Source: Lingula anatina (lineage: Eukaryota; Brachiopoda; Lingulata; Lingulida; Lingulidae). Taken from it: a stretch of DNA of 64,000 nt. The notes beneath the pieces were generated by a model. It saw nothing but the letters and a program-made list of their open reading frames with translations, was not told where the DNA came from and searched no databases. Both the position numbers and the translations under genes were made by a program. Shown here one piece after another: positions 9,901 to 21,456 of this stretch (its first letter is position 1; every line of letters begins with the position of its first letter). The stretch spans positions 1,718-65,717 of the forward strand of contig NW_019775487.1 in assembly GCF_001039355.2 (NCBI RefSeq). Direction: 5' to 3'.

Positions 9901-12900
9901 ACAACTAAGTCTCCTTACCCTTGGTAATGCCCTAACATTGTCTTGACCAGTTTGAAGACCAGGTCAAAATATGGCGCCATCCGGATGTTTACAACATCAC
10001 CCCTTTAAAAGAGTGGCATTAACAGAGTTTAGGACAGTATATTAGTTCAAAATGGTCTTCATGTTAATACACTCCTTGCAATACAATTTGTATACAATTA
10101 AAAACACCATTTCAACTGATAATCAAGTAAAAATCAAGTAATTGATTAAAAAACCAATTAAACATGGCTGTTGGGACCCTTGATAATCACCCATTTGTGT
10201 ACTTACTTCACAAAGTTTACATCACATTTATACCCCCCCTTGACAATATGTGTACTTACTTCACAAAGTTTACATCACATTTATACCCCCCTTGACAATA
10301 TGTGTACTTACTTCACAAAGTTGACATCACATTTATACCCCTCCTTGACAATATCTTCTGGTATTTTATCCAGCCATAAGACTACACTATCTGGGTCTGC
10401 CAGTCTTCTGTATTGCACACCTATGTCAAATATGTCCCTCCAGGTACATTTCTTCCCTGAAAACAAATAGTGTGGTAAAAATCAGACGATGAAAACAGGA
10501 GATTAAGGCTGGAATTTTTCAAGGTTCTAATCAAATAACTGCATTTGTTGAGTGTTGCAAGGAAATATAGATTAATTGTAAATGTTACATTAAAAAGTCA
10601 AAATCTGGTTATCCAAAAATGTTATTTATTAATGAAAAATGCTTTAAAGGCAAATTTTGAGAAAGAAAAAGCTAGATACAATATATACTGAATGAACTTA
10701 TTATCACTTTATTGCTGAATAATTATTCCTACCTTTACACTTCATATTTTTCCCTCGCCAGAAAGACTGGAAGTAAGAAATCAAACATACAAAGAAAAGC
10801 ATTTCATCAGATCAGCACTCTGTTAGCAAAGGGTCAAACTGAAGGCAAACCTGGTAGTTACTGTAACTTTGATAATTTTATACAACCTTGCTTTGATGAT
10901 TTAACACAGATACATATTATATACATAGCAGATTTGCATACTATTCACAATGATAAACATATGTATCAAACAATACATTGGAAGGGTACATGATAAGAAA
11001 GGTAATTCATTGACACTATGCAAAATGATGTTCAAACATAATAAAACCCCACCATTTAAAATACAGAAAGTATTAAAACAGTAGTATAACAACCATCATA
11101 ACATGTACCTTTTTATACAGCTGATAGATATAATACACACATAGATATGACACTGGTAATACCCAGATTGTATACAGCTCAAGATTCAAAGCTTATCAGT
11201 AAGTTCTACATAAAGGGAAAGCAATGTCTGTAGGGACAATTAGAGTCACCACCAGTAGTCTGACCCTCAGGGTACCTCTACTACACCATATTAACCACCG
11301 AACAACATAGACTTACCTCTAAAAACTGTGCTATATGTGTCGCCGCTAACCCCATAGCCAGATTGAGTCTTTTATTGGGCAGGAAGCCATCGGCCGTGAC
11401 CTGTGTAAGCCAGCCTATTTTATTAGCTCTGCAGATTAATGTTTGTGCGCTGGGCGACAGTTTATCCCAGCTTAAATCTAAGCTGACATCTCTGAAAGAA
11501 GATTTTGATGCTTTTAAATTGAAAACTCTTGTTATTAACACATAATATAATTCTGCTGTTAAACTTTAAACAGAGCAGATAGTGAAATTATCCATGTAGC
11601 CTTAAACATTTTTAAACATACCTAATATGTGGTTGTAAACCAGGCTGTTCTTTGTAGGGGCCCTAAAAAAAATAAGGCATAAAAAATCTAGAACATATAC
11701 AGTAACATGTGATTACAATAAGATAATAATGCTTATAATGCATCAAATAATGTACATTTTAACTATTAGTATTACAGTATTTGTCATTTGTAAATGATAA
11801 CTGGAATTTTTGTTATTGGATCAACATCAACAAAACTATAGTGGTCATTTGTAAATGGAAACTGGAATTTTTGTTATTGGATCAACATCAACAATACTTT
11901 AAATACAAGCCAAACCTCAAAATGAAACGGAAGCCCTTTTGCCCATCGATCTCTGAATTCTCCATTGAAATCCTCGTCCAAGTTGAGATCTAAGACCGAC
12001 AGGTCTAAATGTGAGTGGAGATATCTGGCATATTCTGGAAAACAATTCAGCAATGCTCCATTTATAAACATTTTAAGGAGCCATTCACAACTCGGTATTC
12101 ACAAAATATAATCACTAGGTACCCTATAATCTCGGGAGACTGTAATCTTATCCACATTTATATGATTAGATATCATAAGTTATGGTGGTTAGTGGAAAAA
12201 ATGTGGATTAGAATAACTAATCACATTCAGAAAATGGTTATCAAATTGTCTGTTGAGGTAGAAGGGAACAAAGTAAATGAAATTTTAACTCTCCTGAAAA
12301 AAAACTATTACAATATAAAATGAACAAGCTTTGGCACACATATTTTGCCTCCCCAGTGCCTTTTAAAGCCTTTAAAATTTTTCTTAATCTTCAAGCTCTT
12401 TTTTCTTGCCATTTTTGCAGTAGTTTTAATAGTGATGACCTAAAAAAATAAAGTACACTGTATCCCAGTTTCATAGTGATGACTTGAAGAAACATAAAAT
12501 ACACTGTATCCCACTGTACCTATTTTCCTCACTCACCTCTTAGATAATGTGATTTGATAAATTCTGGACTCATTCTCATGCTGCTGCTAGCTGGTGTATA
12601 CACCATGACCTGGGCACAGGAAAACAACAATGAATAAAAACTGATTTTCATGAATGTGGTTATAAGAGGACATATTTCTGCCACTGTTAGGTTTTTTACT
12701 TCATCTAAAAAGTTCTATACCTCTCCTGGCTTTGGGCTGTACAAATCAAGGAACTTTTTTCAACAATATTGGATGTAGTAATTGACATTAAGTCAGCTTG
12801 ACAATGGTGTATCATGACAAGTACAATCACTGTAAACATTAGGTCTATGGTCAGGAACTCAGGGGGGGGGTCTAGACTTTGCTTCAGGGAGAAACCCAAT

Positions 12901-15900
12901 GAAAGTTTCTGGAAAAAAATCCATGTCAAACTAGCCACATGTATCAGTAATGATTATCATAATTAAGATGGTATCCCAAGAAAAACATTGTGCAACTTTA
13001 ACTAAGTTTGTAAACTCCAATTTCTATTTTTATCAGTGGTAATTCAAACAAACAAGTTCCTTTTTTTCACAGATTTTTTTTGCTTATTGCTTATTGATGT
13101 TTTTAAACATCAAAACACAATCACTAATTACAGATAAATGGATAGATATCACACCTTGGTATGACTTTTAACTCCCTCGTACAGCTGACCCAGAACAATC
13201 AGGGAAAGTCCTCTCAGGTATTGGCACAACACATTTTTTCTGTCTATTCGAAGACATGTCTGAAATAGAACACAAATACTGTGAGTGAACTCTAATGTGA
13301 ACACAAATACTGTAAGTGAACTCTAATGTGAACACAAATATTGTGAGTGAACTCTAATGTGAACACGAATACTGTGAGTGAACTCTAATGTGAATACAAA
13401 TATTGTGAGTGAACTCTAATGTGAACACAAATACTGTGAGTGAACTCTAATGTGAACACAAATACTGTGAGTGAACTCTAATGTGAACACAAATACTGAG
13501 TGAACTCTAATGTGAACCTACAACAGGAAGAGATGATTCAACTAATGACAAGAATCATTCATGATAAATTCCATTGTTTCTCTATAAAACATAGTGTTTA
13601 TCACATTTTTTACTGGCGAGTCTTTTAATCTGGTAACCTAAGATAACACAATTAAACAGGCTATTCAGTTAGCATGTAAATATAGATGAATCTAAATAAA
13701 GATATGGATAATCAAGTTAAATGAATCATTTGTCCTGGAAGATTAGAGATTCTACTGAAAGGGATGGAGTGCTATTCAACAATCGTCATTCTAACAGTTT
13801 ATCCTTTGAAATAAACAACATTTGATGAAAAGAGAGCAATGATGGAGGGTGCACTGACCCCCCCGCCCCCCCCCCCCCAAACACCCTAGTGTAACTCACA
13901 TGAGTGTGCTCCAGTGCCTTTTCAGCCTCCCCTGAGAAATAATCAAAACTGCTCAATAGCTGCATAGTAAGTAAATTATACGGCATCCTGGATTTTGCCT
14001 TGTTAAACTGTGTTCTGGCTTGTTTAACATTGCCAATCTCCCTGGAAATAAAGTTTATAACTTAGTTTGGGCTATCCTGGATTTTTGCAATTTTTCATTA
14101 TAACAGCAAAGTAGTGTCAAATAATTTCAAGAAAATTGAAACTTGAGAAATAAATTCATGATTACTAACAAAAACCTCAGAGAAAAAATCTTATCTGTGT
14201 AAAGTTTGCTGAGCAATAAATATTGATATCATGAACAAATTTTACCTGAATGCCTGGGCCAGACTCAACAATGTTTCTGTGTGGTTAGGTTCTAATTTCA
14301 GTGCATCTTTATACACTTCTATTGCATTCTGAAAAGTAGGAGATGCAGTTTTATTTTGGCATTGAAAAGCTCATAAACACTCACAGTATCAAGACCTTGA
14401 CTTTTCTGTAATTACAGTTGACTTTTTAAAATGAAATAACAATGAACTAGAATTAATTCACAATGGTTTTCAAGCATAACCAACATTCCCTAAACTCTAG
14501 CTGTTATAATATTAAATTACCCTTACTTTCCCTTTATAAAATAATGTCAACATACCCTTAATTTCCCCTTATAAAATAACGTCATCTTACCCTTACTTTC
14601 CCCTTATAAAATAACGTCAACTTACCCTTACTTTCTCCTTGTAAAATAACATCAAATTACCCTTACTTTTCCCTTATAAAATAATGTCAACTTACCCTTA
14701 CTTTTCCCTTTTAAAATAACATCAAATTACCCTTACTTTCCCCTTGTAAAATAACATCAAATTACCCTTACTTTTCCCTTAAAAAATAGCGTCAACTTAC
14801 CCTTAATTTCCCCTATAAAATAGCATCAACTTACCCTTACTTTCCCCTTATAAAATAATGTCAGACCAAGATGATACAAAAAGGGATGCTGAGGATCTTT
14901 TGCCAGATCCAAAGCTTTTCTAAAATCATCTTCTGCATCTTGCAGTTTCTGAAATGAGACAATAAACAAAGGAAGAAACACTATTTAAGTCTCCCTCTCT
15001 CTCAAAGTGTGTATGTATATGTGTAAATGTGTGTGTATGTGTGCGTCCATGCATGTTACATATCATCTGTATCAATATATATTGTATATGCCTGATATCA
15101 ATTATATTTACCATATGAAGAATGTTTGAAAAAATACCGTTTCCTATGAATACACAGATTTGGAGAATTTTTCAAAGAAAACTGTTTAAAAAGGCAAAGT
15201 TGCAATTCATATGCAAACAGGGCGATTCACCACAGTATGTGTCCTACTGACCAGTGCAAAATCATGTTATTGACACTTCTATTTTGCCCAATGTTAAATT
15301 CACAATATCAATTCATTCAGAAAATCTGAATGCAATTGAATGCATTTTCTTGGTCATAAAAAAAATTCTCTCCGAATCCAGAGATCTCACTGCTCTCTTG
15401 CCATTATGAGCCTATACAAAAGTGACATGACCTTGATTCTGAATAAGTTTCTTCATAGGTATATGCTAATACTGTAAAAAAACTTACTTCAACACAATAA
15501 ATTCTCATCTAAGGCTGACTGACAAAGTAAACCAAAGGCTGACTTACCTGCATCAAAAACAATGCAGTTCCTCTAAGAAAATATAGCTTGGCTCTATTAC
15601 TGTGCTTCAGGCCTTCATTGACGTCTTCTAAAGCTTTGGTATATTGACCTAGGGATATTAAAACCTGAAGAGAAACAAGCCAGCAAAGCTGTCAAATGTA
15701 CAGACAGATAGCAGAAAATATAGCTTGGCTCTATTGCTGTGCTTCAGGCCTTTATTGATGTCTTCTAAAGCTTTGGTATATAGACCCAGCGATATTAAAA
15801 CCTGAAGAGAAATCAGCAATTATTAATGACCACGAATATGTAGAAGTTACCTCTTGGAATCAATATGGCCATGTAAATATATAGTTTATAGGTAAGTTTC

Positions 15901-16828
15901 ACAAATAAATATTTCTTGTAACTTTACCTCTGCTCTTCTTTCATAACTCTCTGACTTCTTTGGGTCCAACTCAATACTTTTACTAAAATCACGTAGTGCT
16001 AAAGCTGCATTAGTTTCAGACTGAAAGACAAAGAATTTAATCATATAGCATACATATCTATGTAGTCTATATATATATATATATATTAAAGATCAATAAT
16101 CCAATTTAAAAAATATATCAACATATTACACTATATCCTATTTTTAACATCTTATTTTTAGAAACTTAATTCTTTGGATATTTCATCAGATATTCTAAAT
16201 TCCATACCAGTAACATACCTGAAGGCCTTTTCTTGCAAATGCTGTTCCTCTCCCGTGGTATGCAATTATTGTTTCAGGATGCTCCTTTAAAAACATATTA
16301 TTTGAACAGACTATGCCCAAATAACCAAATCTACATACATTTTGTTGCAGCTTTAAATAAAACTACAGGATTGATGAATTTTCAGCAATCTTCAGAAATC
16401 CCTTAAATTTTGTAATTTTAAATAAACTAACATATTTTGTACTGTTAAGCATTTTAATATTCAAAACATATTAGTTGTTAAATGATGTGATAATCAAAAT
16501 GAATACCTTGATAATATTAGTAAAAACTTGAACTGCTTCATCTGGTTGAACCAAATTCATCAGAACCATCCCCATAGCTTTAGCAAAAGAAAAAACATGT
16601 AATGTGCTTTTGTAAACAAAAAGAAATGTGGTTTATTGTTACTCAAAAGTTGTTTGTAATAAGAATTATCTATAAACTAAGAAACTTGTAAAAACAAATT
16701 ACTTGGATGCCATAAAGATTTATTCATCTTTTATTCATCAGCACAATATTTCATTTTAACCCCCTAGAGGGCCATGTGTAAAATAAGTGTGCGCACTTAA
16801 CATGTTTTACCCTCTTTAAATAAAGTTT

Positions 16829-16902
<74 letters not shown>

Positions 16903-18808
16903 TAATAATAATAATAAATATAATAATAATTTGAATAAATGGACTGGTGAAGTTTACACTGAGCATTAAGGGAAGTTTTCAGTTTGTCATAAAACTTGTT
17001 TATCAAACTATTGGCCAGAATTGTAGCAAATAATACATTTGGACCAAATAATAGATAACAGATTTTATACCTACCAATATTTTTATCTATATCCATATTT
17101 CCTGTTGCTAGTGGCACTAATCCTTTTTTTGCTATAGATTCAGAATGAGCCTGGAAATAAAATAAAATGTTTTGAAAGACACTACACATGCTATCAATGT
17201 CATAGTAAATTCAAACTTTCTTTGAAAAAAAAATAATCAATTTTATTTCCCAATATATTGGTTTACTGATAAATTCATAAAATATAATTAGGACATTCTG
17301 AATAGTGAGTTGGGTTTACATCAGATAATTTGTTTTTATATGAAACTAAATATGATACATTTTCAAATAATAATAATATTTGGAATGTGTATCTGTTGTG
17401 CAGCTAAGAAAAGAATATGTTAAATTGCCATATGCCCATTTGTCAACTGATCAGTCTAGCACACCCATCCCCCCCCCCAAAAAAAAAAAAAAAGGAAGAA
17501 AAGAAAAAAAACATCACAGAGAATTTACTCAAAACCATGATTACAAAAACATTGTTTTTATTTTTTATCTTTAAGGTATACTAAATAATCAATTCTACAG
17601 GTAAATCTACTAGTATCTAGCTTTATGTTATTTGTCAGTATCTACATATTATGTATTTAAATAATTTTCCCCTAATATCTATATACCATTTAACAAATTT
17701 CCTTTCAAGTAATTAAAACACCTTTCTTCATACAGCCATCACATTATAGCAATGGTGGCATACAGTATGATATTGATTATTCTTATTAAATTATAATTAC
17801 CTCTAAATTAAACATGCCTTCCTTTGGACAAGACTCTCTTTGCACAGAACAAAGACCCACTGGCACATCTCCCTTCATTTCTAAAAACATAGAGAAGAAT
17901 CATTATTAAAACTGTATAGCAGTAATATTTTATATATTGGTTGCCATAAATACCTAAAATACTTAATAAATACACCATACTGTTTGAACCCACACAGCAC
18001 TAGATAAGTATTAGCAATCTATAATATTTCTACATTTACTCACATTATATTGAGGGGCAACACATTTCATTAAGGTCTATGTTTACACAAAAAAATTCTA
18101 TAAGCAGAGTGCAGCATTAATATTGGCATTTCACCTTGACTCCTATCTTTATTGCCCAAGTAAAATCTAAGTAAAAGCAATTTACTGAGGAGACTACGTC
18201 AGCCCCCCTGTTTGCGATCTATCCAGCTGATATGAGGGCATGATACAAGTAATGGGTTTACACACGACTGCACAGCAGGCAATAACATCTTGAGTGGGGC
18301 TTGTCACGTTAAACACATCTGCTATGTGGCAGATTCATCAGAGCCACATGGAGGGTAATCCCTTATTAATTGCTCTGTGTTCAACGCTATTATTAATTGT
18401 GTGTTATTATTATTTTTTATTTAAATTTATAACACATAGAAGCAAAACAAAAAAATAAAATCCTGAAAAAATAATAAAACTCATGAACATCACCATCGAT
18501 TTGAGGGTAAATTAAAAGACGACAAGCGTGTTTCGCTTACCACATTCTGGGGCCAGTTCTCCTATGGTCAAGCTGATTGGCAAGACGAAACGATATCTGT
18601 GGTCAGTGCTCCGTGAAGTGGTTGCTCGAGATTCTTCGTCGCATTCTTTACAATCTCCAAACAGCTGTAGTCCCTTTACCCTAAAGACTTGTTGGCTACC
18701 GTCTTCCTGTGTAACATGAATGCTGGCTACATCACACTGTTGAGCATACTTAGACGAAATTTGTATAAATAGAAGGACGACAATCAGTTCTAAAACTTTT
18801 TCGGCCAT
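6963..18808 (-). CDS. TTC13: Tetratricopeptide repeat protein 13 (TTC13), 25 exons
   Basis: Coding exons in transcript order: 18808-18541, 17880-17801, 17150-17075, 16577-16507, 16284-16219, 16020-15928, 15664-15548, 14948-14835, 14328-14246, 14041-13900, 13259-13155, 12609-12537, 12034-11916, 11662-11622, 11491-11317, 10766-10733, 10456-10312, 10002-9919, 9620-9539, 9294-9185, 8810-8678, 8257-8178, 7755-7677, 7408-7329, 7062-6963. All introns are GT-AG and all phases agree, giving 849 aa; family members are about 860 aa. The chosen start MAEKVLEL (A at -3, G at +4) begins a hydrophobic signal peptide. An in-frame ATG at 18823 would add five residues. TPR helices run from about residue 142 to 440 (for example PDEAVQVFTNIIKEHPE and NAIEVYKDALKLEPN). 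The C-terminal half carries family landmarks: EQPGLQPHI (about 475), GFLPNKRLNLAMGLAA (about 518), WRDIFDIGVQYRRLADPD (about 558), NLMPLSRGTS (about 755) and FPTVRSVIEAL near the end. The biochemical role of TTC13 is poorly known; secretory-pathway localisation is inferred from the signal peptide. Confidence 0.93.
10197..10353 (-). repeat. Triplication of TTC13 exon 17 end with its splice donor
   Basis: Three tandem copies of a 52-53-bp unit. The copy at 10302-10353 contains the true end of exon 17 and its donor (GTGAA|GTAAGTAC on the minus strand). Two further copies at 10197-10301 lie in the intron and keep the same exon-end sequence and the same donor, differing mainly by GTCAAC to GTAAAC and in C-run length. 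Reading through the first donor meets TAA at once, so use of a decoy donor would truncate the protein. Confidence 0.9.
11783..11895 (-). repeat. 60-bp tandem duplication in TTC13 intron 13
   Basis: GTCATTTGTAAATG(A/G)(T/A)AACTGG and the following ATTTTTGTTATTGGATCAAC recur 60 bp apart, starting at 11783 and 11843. The second copy ends about 20 bp from the exon 13 donor but does not include it. Confidence 0.85.
13265..13516 (-). repeat. 31-bp satellite, eight copies, next to TTC13 exon 11 acceptor
   Basis: Eight copies of a unit of about 31 bp (AACACAAATACTGTGAGTGA plus ACTCTAATGTG), with one to three substitutions between copies and one shortened unit. The array starts within about 10 bp of the exon 11 acceptor. 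Read on the gene strand each unit contains TTCACTCACAG, which resembles a 3' splice site. Confidence 0.9.
14518..14863 (-). repeat. 35-bp satellite made of TTC13 exon 8 end plus splice donor
   Basis: Ten tandem copies of a unit of about 35 bp. On the gene strand the unit reads TTATTTTATAAGGGGAAAGT then AAGGGTAAGTT and a few more bases. The first copy in transcript order (about 14863-14832) is the real 3' end of exon 8 (LTLFYKGKVR) with donor AGG|GTAAGT at 14835/14834. The other nine lie in the intron and most keep AGG|GTAAG or GTAAAT. Copies differ by one to four bases, so the array is older than the 25-bp satellite at 1633. Confidence 0.93.
15713..15801 (-). pseudogene. Truncated duplicate of TTC13 exon 7
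   Basis: About 89 bp matching 15576-15664 (exon 7 with its acceptor) with six substitutions, lying 137 bp upstream in the transcript. It keeps a usable acceptor (TTCTCTTCAG|GTTTTAATATC) and an open frame (VLISLGLYTKALEDINKG and onward). It stops before the 3' end of exon 7, so it has no matching donor. The complete exon at 15664-15548 is taken as the functional one because only it joins in frame to exon 8 and encodes RGTALFLMQ. Confidence 0.85.
16830..16930. repeat. TAA trinucleotide microsatellite in TTC13 intron 3
   Basis: About 100 bp of nearly pure TAA/ATA repeats with short interruptions (TAAATA). Long poly-I or poly-Y frames across it are artefacts of the repeat. Confidence 0.95.
18180..18370. 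other. GC-richer patch in TTC13 intron 1
   Basis: A stretch of about 190 bp clearly less AT-rich than the surrounding introns, containing AGACTACGTCAGCCCCCC and GAGGGTAATCCCTTATTAA. No open exon with good splice sites was found. As it is first-intron DNA close to the promoter it could be regulatory; this is inference only. Confidence 0.3.
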
Positions 18809-18823
18809 ATTGACACACAACAT

Positions 18824-21167
18824 AACACTGATTGGTTCCGAAGGTGTACATCTATTATTACTAAAATGTATCTAGTATTCATACATATAAATGTGTTTAT
18901 GATAATTTATTTTATATAAAATAGTGTCAAAAGACACACATTAGGGGCAATATGAATATTATTTCATCAACTTACCTGTTCTTAAAATAAATCACATGCT
19001 AGATTATTTTCGGGACTAGGCATATTAATGTTTAATCGGCAAGTAGTTTCTACAGTTTAGCCGCGGGAATCGTGGATGGGGGGGGGGGGTTCACTTCTTC
19101 GATGAGTTCATTTTCTACCCCTCCACTTTAAGCTATTGATTAAAGCTTCAATGCACAGTTGTCATTTGAAATTGGAGTTACCTTTCTCTGTTACCTCCTG
19201 GTTGATTGTAGTGGAATTTGTGACCCAGGAACAATAAATGCAGTTATTTAGATAACAAGCAAAGAGAAAAAAAATGGTATAGTGAATCACAGTAACCAGG
19301 AAGGACAGGCCTTTCAATAATTACCACAAAAATGTTCACTTCGAGTTTAAGCCCCCCCCCCCAGAAAAAAAGGGTGGAGGGGGTTATTACAAAGTATTGT
19401 TTCCGTAACCACCCCATACTGAGCTCTGATTGCAATCCAGGCAAGCAGTTAATTATTTGCACAATTAAATGTTATGACCTTGTTTGCTTCGATCTTTTGT
19501 GATAGGAAAAAGATACCCTTGCAACAGTTAAGGGAGTTCTATGTAGTAGTATATGTAGTTAGTTATCACACAGTACGCCCTTTTTATTAGTCATCACACC
19601 TGATCTGTTAAGTTATTCTTTGTACAGTACAGTATTATGTCCATATTGAGGACTATGAATATTTGCTTTTTGTCAACTTAATTAATTGTTTTCCAGAATG
19701 TAGATGTCACTTCAAAAGTTCAAGAAAGTTGTTACAGGAATATTTGTTTAAAGCAATTAATTTATTTCTAAATAGGAGAAATGGACCAGTGCACGTACTG
19801 GAGTACAGTATTTTCTTGAAGATAAACATACAGTACACCACAACAGCAAGGCCAGTGACAAGGTGTGTCCTCTGCTTAGAAAAATAGAAAAATAGAAAAA
19901 TACCCAAAGAGACAGTCATAACTTCTTCTGACCAGGCATGATTGAAACTGAACACTATTTTGGTGTTAATTACGTAGATGCATAGTTTTCTGTAACAGTA
20001 ACAAACCTAACAGAAACATTTACAAGCAAAAATTTAAAAAACTATGTTGCAAATTTGTTCCAGATTGGAGCCAGAAGGGTACATTAGGTTTAGGAACAGA
20101 TCAAGCCGGTTGATGGGTGTTTTATCACCAGATGTTATATGCTGTACACAGTGATGATGCCAGCATGACAGATATAATTCCACTTGGTCGGGGTACGACC
20201 TTTATTCAAATGGAAGGTATTTGTTGCATTTTAATGTAGATCTTCTTTACTCTGTTAAGATCACTTGATCATGTGCCACAGTGGTATTGCATAATGTATA
20301 ACTTAAAAATTAGATGAAGATTTCCCATCCATCGGTAAAGGTCTCTAGTTGTCACATAGATTGCAAAACAGTGACATAATCCAAATAAGTAAGAAATATT
20401 TAAATTCTGCCAACCTCTGTATTCATACAAATATGCCTCGATCTGAGCACTATGAAGATGTTAATGGCAAGCTTTTTTCAGTCTTCTATTTTTTTTATAA
20501 ATGCACCTTGTTGCAACTGAGATCAAGACAAAATAAAAATGGAAAATATATTCTGGATTCGTATGTTTTACATTTTGTTGCAATGCTTGAGAGGTGCTGG
20601 ATTAGTATGTTTAAGAAATGCAGCAGAGGATCTAAGGTGGTGTGTTTGCTTGTGGTTGTGCATCCAAACTGTTGCAATTCACTGGAATTCATAGGACTGA
20701 CGAGCCAGAAAAATGAGAAGCTGGAATCTTCTTAGGGTCTGTGCTTAATTGGGTTTTTGTTATATGAAATTGTCAAATTTCCTCTCTCTGACAGTTGTGT
20801 CAAAGACATAAAACATTTTATTCACTGATTTAATTATGACCTCAGATTACAGATTGTACTTAAACATGAACTAAAGAATTACATTTGAAGCATTGGTGTT
20901 CAGAATGTTATTCAAATGGATTTTTGCAAGGTCAATTTGAGATGCAGATGCATGATAGCCAGTTAAGAATAGAAAACTGATGATAACTGAAGAAAAACTG
21001 CTTTGTTCTTGTTGTTATTTTTTTCTACCCTAAATCCCAGCTGGCTTGAATAGAACGAATGGTTTAATTACTTACTATTTCTGTAGACAAGATATATGTA
21101 AAATTTCGCCAACCCCATATTTTTATTAATTTAAATATTTTTATCATGGAACATAAGTTCATGTTCC
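18824..21167. other. Intergenic DNA upstream of TTC13
   Basis: This contains the presumed TTC13 promoter immediately above 18824, with no clear TATA box. It also holds two homopolymer G/C runs (19079-19090 and 19352-19361). No gene, tRNA or recognised transposon was found. Open frames at 19663, 19707 and 20349 have no family features and lie in AT-rich sequence. Confidence 0.5.
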
Positions 21168-21456
21168 TTAAGGAGTAACAACTGTTCATTTTGGCCAAAA
21201 ATGGATTTTCCTTGGGTAAACAGCAATTTTCCCATACTTACCAGTGGGTAGTTAATCCATTCCAACATTTAGAGTAAGTTTTTAGTATTTTTTTATAATC
21301 TTAGCCATGTGTACGTGGTGTGATGGTGGGCACAAATTCCAGAATAATTGCAATACTTGGCATTTTGGCAGTAAAATAGAATTTATTTTATTTCTATGTG
21401 TTGTTTAAAATAAATTTATTGTGAAATATGAATCACATACAGTTTTTATCCTTTTT
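21168..21456. mobile_element. Degenerate MITE of the TTAA...AGGGATAATAAC family
   Basis: This is a diverged relative of 42391-42735. It shares AACAATTTTCCCATACTTACC-like sequence (here CAGCAATTTTCCCATACTTA), a start TTAAGGAGTAACAACTG and an end TTTTTATCC. The central part is shorter and diverged. Confidence 0.6.

Noticed and set aside
11281-11541. Minus-strand frame of 86 codons as a separate gene
   Set aside because: It is exon 15 of TTC13 extended into flanking introns.
16751-17189. Minus-strand frames ending in long poly-I or poly-Y
   Set aside because: They are TTC13 exon 3 read into a TAA microsatellite.
20064-20216. Exon-like segment with CAG acceptor and GAAG|GTATTT donor
   Set aside because: All three frames contain stops, so it is not a coding exon; a non-coding exon remains possible but unsupported.
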